A stretch of DNA of 64,000 bases, taken from positions 124,001 through 188,000 of the forward strand of contig NZ_JASITE010000002.1 of assembly GCF_030767025.1 (NCBI RefSeq). The letters are read 5' to 3'. The notes beneath the pieces are model-generated. The model saw nothing but the letters and a program-made list of their open reading frames with translations. It ran no database searches and was not told the DNA's origin. The position numbers and the translations under genes are program-made. Source of the stretch: Nocardia sp. CC227C (GTDB lineage Bacteria; Actinomycetota; Actinomycetes; Mycobacteriales; Mycobacteriaceae). Every line of letters starts with the position of its first letter. Positions within the stretch are counted from its first letter, which is position 1. Below, one piece after another: positions 61,945 through 64,000 of the stretch.

Positions 61945-62361
61945 ATGTCCGAAAGTTCGAACAGGGAAGTCACCCTGGCAATCCGGATCGATACCGCCCG
62001 GCACACTCAACTGACGTGGATTGCCGAGCTCAGGGGTACCAGCCTGAAGGTTGAGTGCCTCCTCGCCGTCGACGCCTGGATCGAGGCCGCTAAGAACGAC
62101 CCCGACCTCATGGCTAGGGCCAACGCCGCCCGCGCCGCGATTGAGGAAGAGGCACGTGCCCGACAGGCGGCAATCAACAACCTGTTCACCGAGACCCCAC
62201 TGCCACCACCCGTAGTTGACGACGAGAGTGCCACCGACTCGATGACGGACGCCTCGGACTCCGGGGGCGACATGGCGGAGGGCGAACAGCCGCCAGGCAG
62301 CCGCCGTGGACGAGGCCGCCGCAGCGGACAGCGGCCGGACGGCGAACCAACGGACAGCTGA
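61945..62361 (+). CDS. Small protein with ribbon-helix-helix-like N-terminus
   Basis: A 138-residue protein. The first about 50 residues (REVTLAIRIDTARHTQLTWIAELRGTSLKVECLLAVDAWIE) look like a ribbon-helix-helix DNA-binding fold. The rest is a charged helix and a disordered acidic/Arg-Gly tail. GAGGAG precedes the ATG. It may be a regulator or a partition/transfer accessory; this is inference. Confidence 0.6.
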   Translation: MSESSNREVTLAIRIDTARHTQLTWIAELRGTSLKVECLLAVDAWIEAAKNDPDLMARANAARAAIEEEARARQAAINNLFTETPLPPPVVDDESATDSMTDASDSGGDMAEGEQPPGSRRGRGRRSGQRPDGEPTDS

Positions 62362-62475
62362 GCAGTTCTCAGCTCACCCCGGTGACAAGGCCAGCGGACA
62401 GCGGACGAGGGGCCATCCCCTCTCCGTTGTCCGCCTGGCCAATACCAAGAAACCCTAACCCCGAAAGTAGGTGCG

Positions 62476-62931
62476 ATGAGCGAGAAAAGATATGACCCAC
62501 AGCCTAATTCACCCGAGAACCTGCGACCCATAGACACGGACGCGGACGCCGCGTCGGGGGCTGAAACGCCTCATCCGAACGAGTTCCAACTCACCTGGGC
62601 GGTGGGCGACGCTCTACTTCAGAGCGTGTACGACACGGTCGGCCGGAAGCCAGAGGAAGCATGGGCACTCGCCGTTTCCGTTGCGCGGCAACAGGTTTAC
62701 CGACTCCATGCGCTCACTCCTGACGTCAGCGCTGATCCGCGCATCCTCGACGCCCGAACCGACGCCGTAGCCAGCCACGTTCTGGAGCTCGCTGCATCCT
62801 ATGAGGAGCTGACCACTGGCGATCTTCAGGGGATCGTCGATGCGCTGGCCTCTGACATCGTCCGCGGCGCACTCGTGCGGCACGAGCGAAGAGGCAAGTC
62901 CGGAACCCATGGGACCGAGCAGAGTCCATGA
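62476..62931 (+). CDS. Hypothetical protein of the element
   Basis: A 151-residue soluble protein. A disordered first third is followed by a helical domain (FQLTWAVGDALLQSVYDTVGRKPEEAWALAVSVARQQVYRL). No family is recognised. The gene is on the same strand and close to its neighbours, so part of the same unit. Confidence 0.55.
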   Translation: MSEKRYDPQPNSPENLRPIDTDADAASGAETPHPNEFQLTWAVGDALLQSVYDTVGRKPEEAWALAVSVARQQVYRLHALTPDVSADPRILDARTDAVASHVLELAASYEELTTGDLQGIVDALASDIVRGALVRHERRGKSGTHGTEQSP

Positions 62932-62983
62932 ATCCGGGCCGTCCGATCGCCGACTGAGACGAATACCAGAAAGGAGGTGATCT

Positions 62984-63637
62984 ATGCATGAACAGTTTCC
63001 ACAGATTCCCAATAGCAATGAGAACGAGCCTGATATCGGCTCCGCCACGCCGGACGTTGAGCGAGGCTATGAATCCAAACGGCGGCTTCTGCCACGCATA
63101 TACGTCACCCGCAGCTTACCACTGCGGGCCGAACTGACCGACGGCGCGTGGTTCGACATGGCGCGCGACCCTGCCCTTATCCGCGCTGAGCTATATGCCG
63201 TCTTCGAGCAGGAGGAGGTCGAACACCCGCTCTGCATATGGGACTACCAAGACTTCGGCAGCTTCGGCGTCACCACCGGCGCGATCGGATTGGAAGGCGT
63301 CCAGACCGTCGAACTGCTTGCGGCGGTCGCCCAAGGGATCACCAAGCACGGGGCAGCGTTTGCGGCCTGGGCAGCCGCTTGCGAACACGATCCGGCTCAG
63401 TTCGGCGCCTTCAACAGGACCTATCGCGGACACCACGACAGCCTTGCCGCGTTCGCGTGCACGCTCCTCATGCGGCAGGGAATCCTCGACCAGCTCCGTC
63501 TGGCAGCTCCAGAAGCAATCCGTGCGTTCGTTCACATCGACTACGAAGCGATTGGCCAGGCAATGCTTCAGCGCGGCGCCATCACGACGGTTCCGGCTGA
63601 TACTGGCGGCGTATGGGTCTTCGACGCCAACCAATAG
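62984..63637 (+). CDS. ArdA-like antirestriction protein
   Basis: A 217-residue protein that follows the ArdA layout. RIYVTRSLPLRAELTDGAWFDMARDP is followed by CIWDYQDFGSFG, then acidic helical repeats (GITKHGAAFAAWAAACEHDPAQFGAFNRTYRG, DSLAAFACTLL). ArdA mimics DNA and blocks type I restriction enzymes, easing entry into a new host. AAAGGAGGTG gives a near-perfect ribosome binding site. Together with two methylases it supports the view of a conjugative element. Confidence 0.8.
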   Translation: MHEQFPQIPNSNENEPDIGSATPDVERGYESKRRLLPRIYVTRSLPLRAELTDGAWFDMARDPALIRAELYAVFEQEEVEHPLCIWDYQDFGSFGVTTGAIGLEGVQTVELLAAVAQGITKHGAAFAAWAAACEHDPAQFGAFNRTYRGHHDSLAAFACTLLMRQGILDQLRLAAPEAIRAFVHIDYEAIGQAMLQRGAITTVPADTGGVWVFDANQ

Positions 63638-63696
63638 ATGCCATAGCTTAGATCGCACCCTGTTCACAATTCGCCATTTTTCCAGAAATAAATTGT

Positions 63697-63708
63697 AATT
63701 GCGCAATT
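63697..63708. promoter_or_regulatory. 12-bp palindrome AATTGCGCAATT upstream of the XRE gene
   Basis: This perfect palindrome lies 40 bases before the XRE start. The word CAATTCGCCAT at 63,667-63,677 is nearby. Both elements, in part, recur in the control region at 57,576-57,775. Autoregulation plus control of the transfer genes is the natural reading. Confidence 0.55.
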
Positions 63709-63748
63709 TTGGAGTTATTCTTAAAATTGGAAATAAAGGAGAATTGCA

Positions 63749-64000
63749 ATGGTTTTAACCAAAACGAACACGGCCACCCAATTAGCAGACAGAATCACGG
63801 AGAGGCGGCGTGCACTGAAGCTGAGCGGCAAGGACCTGGCCGGACGCGCGGGGTTGAACCCTTCGACCGTGAGCCGCATTGAACAGGGCGTCTTCGCTCA
63901 CCCCACTCCACAGTGCCTTCGAGCGATCGCCGAGGCGCTGGGCATTCCCGCCGACGAGCTCTTCGATCTGACAGGGGGGATGCCGCGCGCGAAGAACTTA
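63749..64000 (+). CDS. XRE-family regulator, incomplete at window end
   Basis: The first 84 residues are visible. Residues 12-70 are a Cro/C1-type helix-turn-helix (RITERRRALKLSGKDLAGRAGLNPSTVSRIEQGVF ... LRAIAEALGIPADELF). AAAGGAG precedes the ATG. The frame is open to the edge, so a C-terminal domain, possibly a protease or sensor part as in ImmR-type regulators, may follow. It is the likely repressor of the element. Confidence 0.8.
   Translation, partial: MVLTKTNTATQLADRITERRRALKLSGKDLAGRAGLNPSTVSRIEQGVFAHPTPQCLRAIAEALGIPADELFDLTGGMPRAKNL

Overview
The window looks like a high-GC actinomycete of the order Mycobacteriales, most likely Nocardia or a close relative. Pointers are the Lsr2 protein, a NIT-domain sensor paired with a DUF742 protein (a partial conservon), a DUF397 gene beside a DUF5753 remnant, an LppP/LprE-type lipoprotein, and start codons placed 6-7 bases after a -10 hexamer (leaderless transcripts). 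No rRNA or tRNA gene was recognised. All functional calls come from reading motifs; no database search was run.

Region 1 (about 1-20,570) is ordinary high-GC chromosome. It holds a minus-strand polysaccharide-synthase operon (BcsB-like protein, membrane protein, start of a glycosyltransferase). Next comes a divergent TetR/MFS pair, then a complete ribose-type ABC uptake and catabolism operon (binding protein, permease, ATPase, kinase, RbsD) facing its LacI-type repressor. After these are a lipoprotein, a decayed DUF5753/DUF397 locus, a conservon reduced to sensor plus DUF742, two gene relics (VOC, NAD(P)-binding) and a divergent MarR/MFS pair.

Region 2 (about 20,580-38,900) is a mosaic genomic island. 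It carries a Septu-like PtuA/PtuB defence pair (22,256-24,269), a frameshifted secreted-protein gene, small membrane proteins, a nuclease-like protein lacking the expected Glu, a DUF6615-like protein, Lsr2, a NYN/LOTUS putative RNase, and an EspR-like HTH protein. It also has an unusual divergent unit (XRE regulator, shared palindrome, 13-residue glycine-rich peptide ORF, membrane protein), a uracil-DNA-glycosylase-like protein, YunG, an XRE-TPR regulator and several small hypothetical genes.

Region 3 (39,046-45,036) is clearly lower in GC. It is a compact set of glycosyltransferase, SAM methyltransferase, TobZ/NodU-type carbamoyltransferase, PIG-L deacetylase, KsgA/Erm-type rRNA dimethyltransferase (interrupted by an in-frame TAA) and GalE-type epimerase. 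This could be a small pathway for a carbamoylated amino-sugar product with a self-resistance gene, and it is the strongest candidate here for something undescribed.

Region 4 (45,201-53,424) is a second putative defence or conflict block: an HTH protein fused to membrane helices, a two-gene operon of unknown type, and a 1305-residue P-loop STAND-like NTPase convergent with a SLOG-domain protein.

Region 5 (53,627-64,000, continuing past the end) is a conjugative-element module. It contains an OmpA-like lipoprotein, a large membrane protein, a Dcm methylase, a VirD4/TraG-type coupling ATPase, a replication-relaxation protein, an MT-A70 methylase, an ArdA-type antirestriction protein and an XRE repressor. 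Shared GCGCAA palindromes and an 11-base word in front of the transfer genes and of the repressor suggest one regulatory circuit.
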